Position numbers and translations under genes: made by a program. A DNA stretch of 13,403 nucleotides from UBA12276 sp041476285 (GTDB lineage: Archaea > Micrarchaeota > Micrarchaeia > Micrarchaeales > Micrarchaeaceae): the NCBI GenBank assembly GCA_041476285.1, contig JBGOTD010000013.1, positions 1 to 13,403 on the forward strand, in the 5' to 3' direction. The notes under the pieces are model-generated. The model saw nothing but the letters and a program-made list of their open reading frames with translations. It was not told where the DNA came from and ran no database searches. The number at the start of each line of letters is the position of its first letter. Positions within the stretch are counted from its first letter, which is position 1. Of this stretch, positions 1 to 7,039 are shown one piece after another.

Positions 1-1
1 A

Positions 2-610
2 AAGCGAATAGAGAATGAAATAAGTCCAATAATTGCGGATAAAAAAATACCTCTGTTGCTTGGGGGCGAGCACACAGTTTCATTGGGTAGCGTAAAGGCA
101 CTGCATTCCGCAGGCAAAAAATTCACATTCCTGCATTTTGATGCGCATTCCGATTCAAGAAACACTTACCTTGGCTCAAAATATTGCCATGCATGCGTTG
201 TTGCAAGGGTGAAAGAAACATGCAAATCATACAGCGTTGGAATTAGAAGCGTCGATGAGTCAACGGCAAAGGGCAAATGTAACGACATACTGTTCATGAA
301 GGACATGCACAAGATGGATTCAAAGGCAATAATAAATTCGATACTTGAAAATACTGATAAAAACATCTATCTTAGCGTGGATCTGGACGTGCTTGACTCA
401 AGCGAAATGCCCAGTACCGGTACGCCAGAGCCTGACGGACTTAGATTCAATCAGCTTAACGAGCTGATAAAAGGCGTTGCAAAGAAAAGGAACGTGATAG
501 GGTTGGATTTTGTTGAGCTGGCACCAATACCCGGATTCACAGCACCGAACTACCTTGCCGCAAAGCTCGTTTATCTTACCCTGGGCCACGCCTTTTTGAA
601 AAAGGATTAA
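2..610 (+). CDS. speB: Agmatinase-type ureohydrolase, 5'-truncated by the window edge
   Basis: This is the C-terminal 202 residues of a ureohydrolase (arginase/agmatinase family), a di-manganese enzyme that hydrolyses a guanidino group to release urea. The frame is open to the first bases of the window, so the true start lies upstream; the TTG at 56 is internal. Metal ligands are visible, counting from base 2: GGEH (H24), FDAHSD (D47, H49, D51) and SVDLDVLD (D127, D129). The TGTPEPDGL segment resembles agmatinases, which have TPEPGGL, more than arginases. Agmatinase would convert agmatine to putrescine and urea in the cytoplasm. The usual proline after the last metal motif is replaced (LDSS rather than LDPA). 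The gene overlaps the stop of the convergent parvulin gene by 4 bp. The family is certain; the substrate is inferred. Confidence 0.88.
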   Translation, partial: KRIENEISPIIADKKIPLLLGGEHTVSLGSVKALHSAGKKFTFLHFDAHSDSRNTYLGSKYCHACVVARVKETCKSYSVGIRSVDESTAKGKCNDILFMKDMHKMDSKAIINSILENTDKNIYLSVDLDVLDSSEMPSTGTPEPDGLRFNQLNELIKGVAKKRNVIGLDFVELAPIPGFTAPNYLAAKLVYLTLGHAFLKKD

Positions 611-882
611 TCCAACCTCTTTATTATGTGGTAACCAAACTGTGTTTTGACTATTCCTGAAACCTTGCCCTTCTCCAGTTCGAACGCGGCTTTCTCAAAT
701 TCCCTGACCATCATTCCATGCCCAAAGTAGCCGAGGTCCCCTCCCTGTTTCCTTGTTCCATCAATCGAATACTGCTCGGCAAGCTTTCCGAAGCTCTCTC
801 CTTTTGCAAGTTTGTCAAGCACCTCCTTTGCAACAGACTCCTTTGTCACAAGTATGTGTGCACATCTTATCTTGTCAGCCAT
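607..882 (-). CDS. Parvulin-type peptidyl-prolyl cis-trans isomerase (single domain)
   Basis: A 91-residue protein consisting of one PpiC/parvulin (rotamase) domain and nothing else. Hallmarks are AHILV near residue 9, the GGDLGYFG loop around residues 48-55, and the FGYHIIKRLD C-terminus. Parvulins catalyse cis-trans isomerisation of peptidyl-prolyl bonds. There is no signal peptide or membrane segment, so it should act in the cytoplasm. The ATG at 882 is preceded by TGTGAT (about 886-891), a GGTGAT-like ribosome binding site. It lies 20 bp after the ParA-like ATPase gene and is probably co-transcribed with it. Its stop overlaps that of the convergent ureohydrolase. Small free-standing parvulins are known from only some archaeal groups, such as Thaumarchaeota. 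Confidence 0.93.
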   Translation of the reverse strand: MADKIRCAHILVTKESVAKEVLDKLAKGESFGKLAEQYSIDGTRKQGGDLGYFGHGMMVREFEKAAFELEKGKVSGIVKTQFGYHIIKRLD

Positions 883-902
883 AAAATCACATCAACATAA
901 AA

Positions 903-1619
903 TTACATGTACAACTTTGCCAATTCCCTTATTCCAACAGAGAACTTAGAATTTCTATCCAATAAATATACTGGCATGTGTCTTCTTGCACCCTCCTCAA
1001 CTTTCCTGTCGTACGGCATTATTGCGTCAATTTTTCCGGATAACATGTCCTCTACTTCTCCTATGCTTAATTCGCTATCCATTTGCTCCTCTGTATAGTT
1101 CAATACTACTCTGTATTTCAATTTCAATGTTTTGTATTGCTCGATTAGTCTTGCCTCGCTGTGAACGCTATAGCGTACAGGCTCTACAACATCCATGAAT
1201 TCGTTGTAGTATTTTACTACAGGCAAAACCATATTTCCAGGTGCCGAATCTGAAATTATGAAATCATAGTCTAATTCCAGCATTCTTAATGCCATTTTGT
1301 CCACCAATTCGGATGTCGGGTTATACGGTTCAAAGTTAACCTTTCCGTATATGATGTCTATATTGCCATCTTTGTAATGAGATATGCCTTCATGTGGATC
1401 CAAGCCCTTGTATAATATGTCTGTGAATGATACCTCCGGTTCTTGGAGTCCTAAATAATTGGTTATGCCTCCGCTAAACGGATCAACATCTATCAACAGC
1501 ACTTTGTAGCCCAGCGTGCGCAGTGCAATTGCAAAATTCACAGATATGACTGTTTTTCCCTGTCCGCCTTTCTGGGAACAAACCCTTATTGCAAAAGGGC
1601 TCTTCTTAGACAACATCAT
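903..1619 (-). CDS. ParA/MinD (SIMIBI) family ATPase, orphan
   Basis: A 238-residue P-loop ATPase of the ParA/Soj/MinD group. The deviant Walker A motif KGGQGKT (residues 17-23) carries the signature lysine K17. It is followed by LLIDVDP (D44, D46) and a Walker B-like strand FIISDSAPG (D124). Proteins of this family dimerise on ATP and position DNA, division sites or surface machinery. No ParB, parS-like repeat, MinE or archaellum gene is visible nearby, so the partner is unknown. The C-terminus has no obvious amphipathic membrane-targeting helix. Two adjacent ATG codons (1619 and 1616) can serve as start. The gene lies 64 bp downstream of tRNA-Val(GAC), so it may be transcribed from its own AT-rich leader or by read-through. 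Confidence 0.87.
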   Translation of the reverse strand: MMLSKKSPFAIRVCSQKGGQGKTVISVNFAIALRTLGYKVLLIDVDPFSGGITNYLGLQEPEVSFTDILYKGLDPHEGISHYKDGNIDIIYGKVNFEPYNPTSELVDKMALRMLELDYDFIISDSAPGNMVLPVVKYYNEFMDVVEPVRYSVHSEARLIEQYKTLKLKYRVVLNYTEEQMDSELSIGEVEDMLSGKIDAIMPYDRKVEEGARRHMPVYLLDRNSKFSVGIRELAKLYM

Positions 1620-1683
1620 GAATTATAGCTAATCTTAAAATTATTAAGCCTTTATAGAACAAGCCGACTTTCCAATAAAGAAA

Positions 1684-1755
1684 TGGGCCCGCGGAGAATC
1701 GAACTCCGGATCTTCACGTTGTCAACGTGACGTCTTACCATTCGACTACGAGCCC
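1684..1755 (-). tRNA. tRNA-Val (anticodon GAC)
   Basis: A 72-nt cloverleaf on the minus strand. The acceptor GGGCTCG pairs with CGGGCCC, including G-U pairs. The D arm is GTC/GAC, the anticodon stem TCACG/CGTGA encloses loop TTGACAA, and the T stem CGGAG/CTCCG encloses TTCGATT. The discriminator is A. The anticodon GAC reads valine codon GUC (and GUU by wobble). CCA is not encoded; the next bases are TTT, so CCA must be added after 3' processing. The tRNA starts 7 nt after the tRNase Z stop codon, which suggests one shared transcript. No intron is present. Confidence 0.97.
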
Positions 1756-1762
1756 CTATTAT

Positions 1763-2653
1763 TCATAGGTTTATGACCATCCCGTCTTTGGCAACTTCCG
1801 TATTCCTGAATATTTTCTTTGCCTCGTTTAGCAGAATTCCTGAATCTTTATATCGTGCACTAGGATGTGTAAGTATTAGTCTTTGAACTTTTGCCCGTTT
1901 TGCAAGATTTGCACTCTCTGTGGCTGTTGAATGCAGGCGCTCTCTTGCAAGAGCATTTTCAGTTTCTGCATATGTCGACTCATGTATCAGCACATCTGCG
2001 TTCAACGCAGCTTTCTGGGTCTCCTTCGTGGGCCTTGTATCAGTTGCATAAACGATCTTTTTGCCCAGCCTTTCTATTGTTACATCTTTGAGTCTTATGG
2101 TCCTGCTTCCTATCTTTATGCTTTTCTTTTTGATCAATGCTGCAAACATCTTGCCTTTTATTCCAAACTTCCTTATCTTTGGCTTTAGAAACCTCAATCC
2201 GTCATTCTCCTTAAATACGAATCCGTACGTGCTCGTGGTATGCAATACCTTGAATGCACTTATTGAAAAGTCCCTGCCTTTGTAAATTTCGCCCTGTTTT
2301 ATTGCCTTGATATGTATCTTGTAGTTCATTACTGCGCCGTCCAGGCTTATTAGTTCGTTTACCATCTTCTCTCCTCCGTGCGGTACAAATACGTCGAGCG
2401 GATTTGTTCTCCTGTTAAGTGCAAGCGTCCTCACAAGTCCCGCCAGGCCAAGTGTATGGTCACCATGTACATGTGTAAGAAAAATCGCCTTTACCTTTGA
2501 CATATTAACGGAAAATTGCATCATCTGCCTCTGTGTGCCTTCCCCGCAGTCAAAGAGGAATATTTCGCTGTTGTGCTCTATTGCCAGGCTGGGAAGACCT
2601 CGCAATTTAGTAGGGGTAGAACCCGCAGTCCCCAAGAATACTATCCTCATCAT
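1763..2653 (-). CDS. rnz: Ribonuclease Z (tRNase Z, tRNA 3'-end endonuclease)
   Basis: A 296-residue metallo-beta-lactamase fold nuclease of the short tRNase Z type, close to the usual length of about 300. It cuts tRNA precursors after the discriminator base so that CCA can be added. Visible motifs are FLGTAGSTP at the N-terminus, FDCGEGTQRQ (residues 34-43), the zinc-binding THVHGDH (H61, H63, D65, H66), YATDTRP with a metal-ligand aspartate near residue 205, IHESTY, and a C-terminal LTHPSARY with the last metal-ligand histidine. The start ATG overlaps the stop of the NFACT gene as ATGA, so translation is probably coupled. A second ATG follows at once (2650). A tRNA gene lies 7 nt downstream, and neither tRNA here encodes CCA, which fits a requirement for this enzyme. 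Confidence 0.95.
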   Translation of the reverse strand: MMRIVFLGTAGSTPTKLRGLPSLAIEHNSEIFLFDCGEGTQRQMMQFSVNMSKVKAIFLTHVHGDHTLGLAGLVRTLALNRRTNPLDVFVPHGGEKMVNELISLDGAVMNYKIHIKAIKQGEIYKGRDFSISAFKVLHTTSTYGFVFKENDGLRFLKPKIRKFGIKGKMFAALIKKKSIKIGSRTIRLKDVTIERLGKKIVYATDTRPTKETQKAALNADVLIHESTYAETENALARERLHSTATESANLAKRAKVQRLILTHPSARYKDSGILLNEAKKIFRNTEVAKDGMVINL

Positions 2654-3774
2654 TCCTCACTTTTTTTGTCCCTTACTTTCATACTCTTAGTTTTCATGCT
2701 AATGTTTAATATCTCTATCTCCTTTGAAAGATGCCTCAGTTCTTCAGCACCGATGTTCTTCCTTGATTTTACTACGCCGATTATTCTATTCAGCTCATGC
2801 ATGTGCTTCATTATGTATTCGCCAGCATTCCTGTTTTCTTTTATCGAATTGTCGATTTCTTCAAGGATTAGTTTCTGCTTTTCTATGCTTGCCAATATTT
2901 TTTCAGCCTCCTCATTCTTCTGCTCCTTCCCAAATTCCATGTTATGGTAAACAAAATCAAGACAGTTCTCGAGCGAATCCATTCTCTTTGCCTCCATCGA
3001 GGAATATCCGCTTATCTTACATATCGAGAAATCAACTATTGATTCATTTTTGTAATATATGAAAATTTCCTGGCTTTTTGTACATTCATCGATTACCTCC
3101 TTCATGTTCCTAATTAGTATCTCGGACTTATCGCTGTCGACATTCTTCAACTTCGTTTCCGGGCTTATCCCTGCCCTTTCCGCAGCCTCTTTCAGATACA
3201 TTTTGCCGATCCCCATTCTCTTGCTCATATAGTTGATTAATGTCGCCTCCCTGCTTGCTGAATTTTCATCATGCAAACTTTCAATGTGGCTTATCTCTGT
3301 GATGCTCATTGACGAATTATTCGGGGGCTTATAGATTTCGTTCGGCCTTATCGATCTGTCCTTGAATTCATGGGGCTGGTATGCCAGTTGTATTTTCATT
3401 TCCGAATCTGCAATGATGATGTTCCCCCTTCCGAACATTTCGATTATCATGTTGGTTTCTGCGTTTGCCTTCTCCAGCTTAAGCAGAACAATCCTGTCGT
3501 TGTTCAGCTGCTCTATGCCCTTTATTCTTGCACCGCCTACCCTTTTCCTTACTGCTATTGAGAAGCCGGTCGGCTGCTCCTTAAGCTCTATGAACTCGGT
3601 CCTGTTTATTGCATAAGGGAGAATGCATTGCAGGTTTGCTTTCTCTCCCTTTTTGCTGAGCTTGAACCTGAACCTGTTGCGTTCCAGCTCGTAGAACTGG
3701 TCTATGTAGAATCCCTCAATGCTTCTGAGCTCCTTTATCAGTTGAACTAGCTCAAGCGTGTACAATTCGCGCAT
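2650..3774 (-). CDS. rqcH: Short NFACT-family protein (Rqc2/RqcH-like), lacking the NFACT-R domain
   Basis: The N-terminal half matches the NFACT-N domain of Rqc2/NEMF/RqcH. This includes RVGGARIKGIEQLNNDRIV (around residues 78-96), with the conserved Asp-Arg pair at D93-R94, and the MFGRGNIIIAD segment. A helix-hairpin-helix-like region follows (about 190-235), then a long charged coiled coil (about 285-374). Family members bind 60S/50S subunits carrying stalled nascent chains and recruit tRNA for C-terminal tailing. Known archaeal and bacterial homologues are usually about 550-650 residues and end in NFACT-R (DUF814). This one stops at 374 residues inside the coiled coil, and the next gene overlaps its stop, so the missing domain is not encoded downstream. 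It begins 2 bp after GGGP synthase. The family is fairly sure; retained activity is unknown. Confidence 0.85.
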   Translation of the reverse strand: MRELYTLELVQLIKELRSIEGFYIDQFYELERNRFRFKLSKKGEKANLQCILPYAINRTEFIELKEQPTGFSIAVRKRVGGARIKGIEQLNNDRIVLLKLEKANAETNMIIEMFGRGNIIIADSEMKIQLAYQPHEFKDRSIRPNEIYKPPNNSSMSITEISHIESLHDENSASREATLINYMSKRMGIGKMYLKEAAERAGISPETKLKNVDSDKSEILIRNMKEVIDECTKSQEIFIYYKNESIVDFSICKISGYSSMEAKRMDSLENCLDFVYHNMEFGKEQKNEEAEKILASIEKQKLILEEIDNSIKENRNAGEYIMKHMHELNRIIGVVKSRKNIGAEELRHLSKEIEILNISMKTKSMKVRDKKSEE

Positions 3775-3776
3775 GC

Positions 3777-4571
3777 TTATCGCGTAAGTTTCTTTTTCTT
3801 CAGGCCCTCCTCCTTGGCTATCTTTGAAAATACAAGAACTCTTTTGTATGCCTTGGATGGGTCCTCAAATGCTGTGCCTATCTGCGCTATATCTCCGCCG
3901 CTGGAATATGCGCCTTTCAGTTCCTCTCCTGTCATTATGCCACCGGCAACTATGTACGGTACGCTGATTACGGACTTTACTGCCCTTATCATTTCCTTCG
4001 GCACCGGCCCGTAGCCCTGCAGCCTCGGGTTTGATCCTGTGTCTGTTATTATGAACCTGTTTCCTAGGAATTCGCCAGACATTGCAAGCGCCGCTGCTAT
4101 TCGCGGCTTTTCCCTTGGCACAAAGTTTGCATCCCCGACCCAGCCAACGGTTCCTCCAGGGTGCACTATCACGTAGCCGACCGGCAGTGGCTCTATGTTG
4201 AATTTCTTTATTATTGGAGCTGCCAGCATCTGCGCCTGAGTTATCCAGTAGGGGTTCCTTGCATTGAGAAGCGACATGAAGTATATCGCATCAGAATATT
4301 TGGTTATTGTTGCTATGTTCCCTGGAAACAGCACCAGCGGTATGTCAATTGCATCCTTTATGCCCTTTGCGACATCATCAAGCAGCTCTCCTTGAGCTCC
4401 TGTGCTGCCACCCAGAAGCACTATATCTGCCCCTCCCTTCGCAAGCTCCTTTGCTGTCTTTATCGCCTGCTCCTCGCTCTTGTAGTCAACGGGGTCTATC
4501 AGGCTGAAGAGCATTGCGCCCTTAGATTCAAGCATTTCATGTATATACAGTTCAACTTTTCCTATTTTCAT
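3777..4571 (-). CDS. Geranylgeranylglyceryl phosphate synthase
   Basis: A 264-residue TIM-barrel prenyltransferase that forms the first ether bond of archaeal membrane lipids. It joins geranylgeranyl diphosphate to sn-glycerol-1-phosphate. Visible motifs include LIDPVD with the likely Mg-binding aspartate (D26), LLGGSTG (52-58), LFPGN (81-85), LLNARNPYWI (101-110), DTGSNP (177-182), VAGGIMTGEE (208-217) and IGTAFE (231-236). The glycine-rich elements form the phosphate site. The GATGAT just before the ATG resembles a ribosome binding site. It lies 9 bp after the SDR gene and 2 bp before the NFACT gene, within a tight operon. This gene is among the strongest evidence that the host is archaeal. 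Confidence 0.96.
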   Translation of the reverse strand: MKIGKVELYIHEMLESKGAMLFSLIDPVDYKSEEQAIKTAKELAKGGADIVLLGGSTGAQGELLDDVAKGIKDAIDIPLVLFPGNIATITKYSDAIYFMSLLNARNPYWITQAQMLAAPIIKKFNIEPLPVGYVIVHPGGTVGWVGDANFVPREKPRIAAALAMSGEFLGNRFIITDTGSNPRLQGYGPVPKEMIRAVKSVISVPYIVAGGIMTGEELKGAYSSGGDIAQIGTAFEDPSKAYKRVLVFSKIAKEEGLKKKKLTR

Positions 4572-4580
4572 ATTATCATC

Positions 4581-5627
4581 TCACTTTGCACGGTATTTCT
4601 TGAGGAACTCCTTTGCGAGCGCCTTCCCTGCTACGTCTATGCTCACGGCCGGTTTGAAGCCAAGCTCCTTTCTTATTTTTTCCATGCTCACAATCCTGTT
4701 GCTTATGAGGAAGGTGAACTGCTCGCTCCCGATTCCCCTTGTTCTTGCGCCTATCTTTGCAAGAAACGGATGTATTGTCTTGCTGGGCTCCTCTGCACTC
4801 AGGAACTGGGCTGCCTTTTTGAAGAGCTGCCTCTGCGTATATGGAACTCCATCCGTAAGGTTATATACCTTGTTCGCGCTCTTCTCCGTTTCCATGACTT
4901 TAAGCATCGCGCTTATAGTATCATCGACATTTACAAGCGTGAGGTGGTTCTCGCCGTTGCCTATGTATCTTATCTTTTTCTCCTTTATCAGTTTGAATAT
5001 GTGCATGAAGTTTGTTTCATAGCCATGGCCGTATAGTACTCCTATCCTGAGTATCGTGTACGTAATTCTCTTGTTTGCAGCTGCAAATGCCTTTATGACC
5101 TGCTCTGCCATATACTTGCTTTCCGCATATGCGCTGTGCGGCTTTGGTTCAGATTCCTCTGTCAGTATCTCTCCGCTTCTCTTGTAGCCGTAGACCGCAA
5201 CGCTGCTTGAATATATGAATCTTAGATTCCCCTTTGGATTTGCATCGGCATATGCCTGGATCACGTTTTCCGTGCCTATGACATTTGTGTTCAGCATCAC
5301 ATTGGTATCGATTTTCTCGTTGCTGTACCTGCTATGGTAGCTGTACGTGACAGCCGCAAGATGGAATAATATGCTTGCTCCCTTGCATGCATCAAGCAAT
5401 ACCTCCCTGCTCGCATCGTCTGTTTTCTTTATGTCTGTGATATAGATCTTGACGCCGCGCGGAAGCTCCTTCCATTCCAGATGCTCCCTCGGGTGCTTTT
5501 TCAGCAGAACCCTTACCTCGTAGCCTTTCTTTATCAGCTCCCCGACTAGTCTGCTACCCATGCCGCTAGTGGCACCGGTCACGAGCACTATCTTTTTAGC
5601 CCGCCCTTGCGCCTTCGTTTTTGACAT
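4581..5627 (-). CDS. NAD(P)-dependent epimerase/dehydratase (extended SDR family)
   Basis: A 348-residue extended short-chain dehydrogenase/reductase. The Rossmann glycine motif TGATSGMG is at residues 17-24, the catalytic serine region YSSSVAVYG around 139-147, and the catalytic YAESK at 167-171. The C-terminal substrate domain contains RIGVLYGHG. Relatives act on nucleotide sugars, sterol-like or isoprenoid substrates; the substrate cannot be read from the sequence. The glycine spacing, TGxxxGxG, is that of classical SDRs rather than the extended TGxxGxxG. The start at 5627 (32-bp overlap with the upstream gene, weak GGTG ahead) is preferred over an ATG at 5654, which has no ribosome binding site and a 59-bp overlap. 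Its place just before GGGP synthase makes a lipid or glycoconjugate role possible, but this is inference. Confidence 0.88.
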   Translation of the reverse strand: MSKTKAQGRAKKIVLVTGATSGMGSRLVGELIKKGYEVRVLLKKHPREHLEWKELPRGVKIYITDIKKTDDASREVLLDACKGASILFHLAAVTYSYHSRYSNEKIDTNVMLNTNVIGTENVIQAYADANPKGNLRFIYSSSVAVYGYKRSGEILTEESEPKPHSAYAESKYMAEQVIKAFAAANKRITYTILRIGVLYGHGYETNFMHIFKLIKEKKIRYIGNGENHLTLVNVDDTISAMLKVMETEKSANKVYNLTDGVPYTQRQLFKKAAQFLSAEEPSKTIHPFLAKIGARTRGIGSEQFTFLISNRIVSMEKIRKELGFKPAVSIDVAGKALAKEFLKKYRAK

Positions 5628-6513
5628 TCGAACCAACACCAGATCTCTCGCCATTCAGCAATGCGACGGCGATGTTCCTTACCCTACCCTCTGCAAGCCT
5701 GTTTATGAAATATGGAATCCAGTCCTTTCCATACGGCACATACACGCTCAGATTAAGCTTGCTCTTTTGGAGAGCATTGAGCTTCCTGCTGCTATAACCT
5801 AATGGAATCTCAAATATTAAATTCCTTTTGTAGTCCTTGTTCGACGCTATTATCCTGTTTATGAGTTTGGGATCATCCTCCAGCACCGTAAGTGTTATTT
5901 TCTTGTTCATTAGGACGTCTATCCATTCCTTGTACGCCTTGAACCTGTCCGCCCTCTTGGCATGCTTGTCCTTGTGCGCCTCTTTTAATGGGTTCATGAG
6001 CTTTATTATGTCCTTGTTTGAGACCATTTTGCCTATGTTCTTTGTGCCGTTGTATTCAGGATCAGGCCTTATTTCTACACCGAGAACGCTACAGGTGGAC
6101 TTAAACTTCCTATATATTGGCATCAGCTCCTCGTTGTTCAACTCCGCCTCATTCTCTATCCAAAGCCGTTGCTTGCATGAATTTGCAACATCAAGTATGC
6201 TCTGGAAATTCTTTTCCAGCAACAGGTCGTCTATGCCGTGGCCTATCTGGCTAAGTCTTATTGACACATCGGAATTCAAATGTAGTCTTGACATCTGCCT
6301 TATGAATTGCACATAGGCATTTGTGTTGTATTTTGCCTTTGTCTGGTCATCGACATGGTCGTTCAGAAGCGTGACAGTTGCATGGAATCCCCTGTTGTTA
6401 AGGTCCCTTACTGTGTTAAGCACAGCGGCGCTTGTCGATCCTGCTATGTGCTTTTTTACAAGTCGGAATATAAGTTTTCTGATGATATTGCTTTGCTCTT
6501 CCAAATATACCAC
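5596..6513 (-). CDS. Divergent proline dehydrogenase-like protein
   Basis: A 305-residue protein with the order of landmarks of the PRODH (FAD TIM-barrel) family: KKHIAG near residues 20-25, SIRLSQIGHG (84-93), LWIEN (117-121), FEIPLGY (234-240), and a strong C-terminal VYVPYGKDWIPY followed by FINRLAE (257-275). PRODH oxidises proline to pyrroline-5-carboxylate. Key positions differ. The paired substrate-binding arginines (RRLxE) are Asn271-Arg272, the KGAY segment seems replaced by EIRPDPEY (147-154), and the ATHN element by LEDDP. The fold is therefore probable, but standard proline oxidation is doubtful. The start is GTG at 6513 (an in-frame stop lies just upstream) or TTG at 6504. It heads the operon leading to GGGP synthase and overlaps the SDR gene. 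Confidence 0.68.
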   Translation of the reverse strand: MVYLEEQSNIIRKLIFRLVKKHIAGSTSAAVLNTVRDLNNRGFHATVTLLNDHVDDQTKAKYNTNAYVQFIRQMSRLHLNSDVSIRLSQIGHGIDDLLLEKNFQSILDVANSCKQRLWIENEAELNNEELMPIYRKFKSTCSVLGVEIRPDPEYNGTKNIGKMVSNKDIIKLMNPLKEAHKDKHAKRADRFKAYKEWIDVLMNKKITLTVLEDDPKLINRIIASNKDYKRNLIFEIPLGYSSRKLNALQKSKLNLSVYVPYGKDWIPYFINRLAEGRVRNIAVALLNGERSGVGSNVKNEGARAG

Positions 6514-6630
6514 TTAAACTGAAAATGAACCGACATGCAATGGGTTAAGGCGTGTATGACGTTACTCTAAAACATTTCATTATATCTTTAATAACTTATC
6601 TATATGTTTATTTAATAAACAGTGATATTC
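6514..6630. promoter_or_regulatory. Divergent AT-rich promoter region
   Basis: This 117-bp intergenic stretch separates the minus-strand lipid/RQC operon from the plus-strand gene at 6631. It is AT-rich near the plus-strand gene, with TATA-like stretches such as TTATATCTTT around 6579-6588 and TCTATATG around 6599-6606. AGTGAT at 6621-6626 gives a GGTGAT-like ribosome binding site 4 nt before the ATG at 6631. No clear TATA box was identified for the minus-strand gene, and no RNA gene or repeat was seen. Exact promoters are uncertain. Confidence 0.45.
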
Positions 6631-7032
6631 ATGGTAAAGGATCTTAGGGAACTCTCTCTTGACAGCCTTTTCGGCAAACTGCACGGGCTTATGATAAACC
6701 TTGTAAGGGACATGGACAGCGTAATAGAGGACAACAAGGCGGTGAGCATGGAGGGCATAAGGGACCTGAGGCAGCACATAAACTACAAGCTAGGTAAGAA
6801 GGAAGAAATACAAGACAATGAGAAACTGCTCAAGGTGCTTAACCTTTTTTCAGAAGACAGGGCTGTGCTTGAGATAATAAGGGAGGACGCAGAGGAATGG
6901 GTGGAGCTGCTTAATGCAATCGAGGAAAGCATAAAGGGAAATGGAGGGGATCTTACTAAAAGAGAGGAGCAGGAAATAAAAGAGATAAACAGGCTAACAA
7001 ATCAAATAAAAAGTCTGATAAGAAAAAGTTGA
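6631..7032 (+). CDS. Hypothetical small helical protein
   Basis: I do not recognise this 133-residue protein. It is highly charged and looks entirely alpha-helical, with heptad-like Leu/Ile spacing in the last 50 residues, suggesting a coiled coil. It has no signal peptide, membrane segment, cysteine or obvious catalytic motif, so it is probably cytoplasmic and may act through protein-protein contacts. An upstream in-frame GTG at 6622 would add three residues. The ATG at 6631 is preferred because AGTGAT just before it matches the archaeal ribosome binding site. It has its own divergent promoter region and ends 7 bp from the convergent polyproline protein gene. Codon use matches the neighbours, which supports a real gene. 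Confidence 0.75.
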   Translation: MVKDLRELSLDSLFGKLHGLMINLVRDMDSVIEDNKAVSMEGIRDLRQHINYKLGKKEEIQDNEKLLKVLNLFSEDRAVLEIIREDAEEWVELLNAIEESIKGNGGDLTKREEQEIKEINRLTNQIKSLIRKS

Positions 7033-7039
7033 TTTTAGA

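Noticed and set aside
2516..2950. 144-codon open frame on the plus strand with hydrophobic stretches
   Set aside because: It is antisense to tRNase Z and the NFACT gene; the Ser/Phe-rich hydrophobic product mirrors the Lys/Glu-rich coiled coil on the other strand.
4161..5036. 291-codon open frame on the plus strand opposite GGGP synthase and the SDR gene
   Set aside because: It lies antisense to two strongly conserved genes, its product is rich in Cys, Tyr and Leu typical of shadow frames, and it shows no motif.
6580..6777. 65-codon open frame on the minus strand across the promoter region and the start of the gene at 6631
   Set aside because: It is antisense to a better supported gene, it covers the AT-rich promoter region, and it has no recognisable features.
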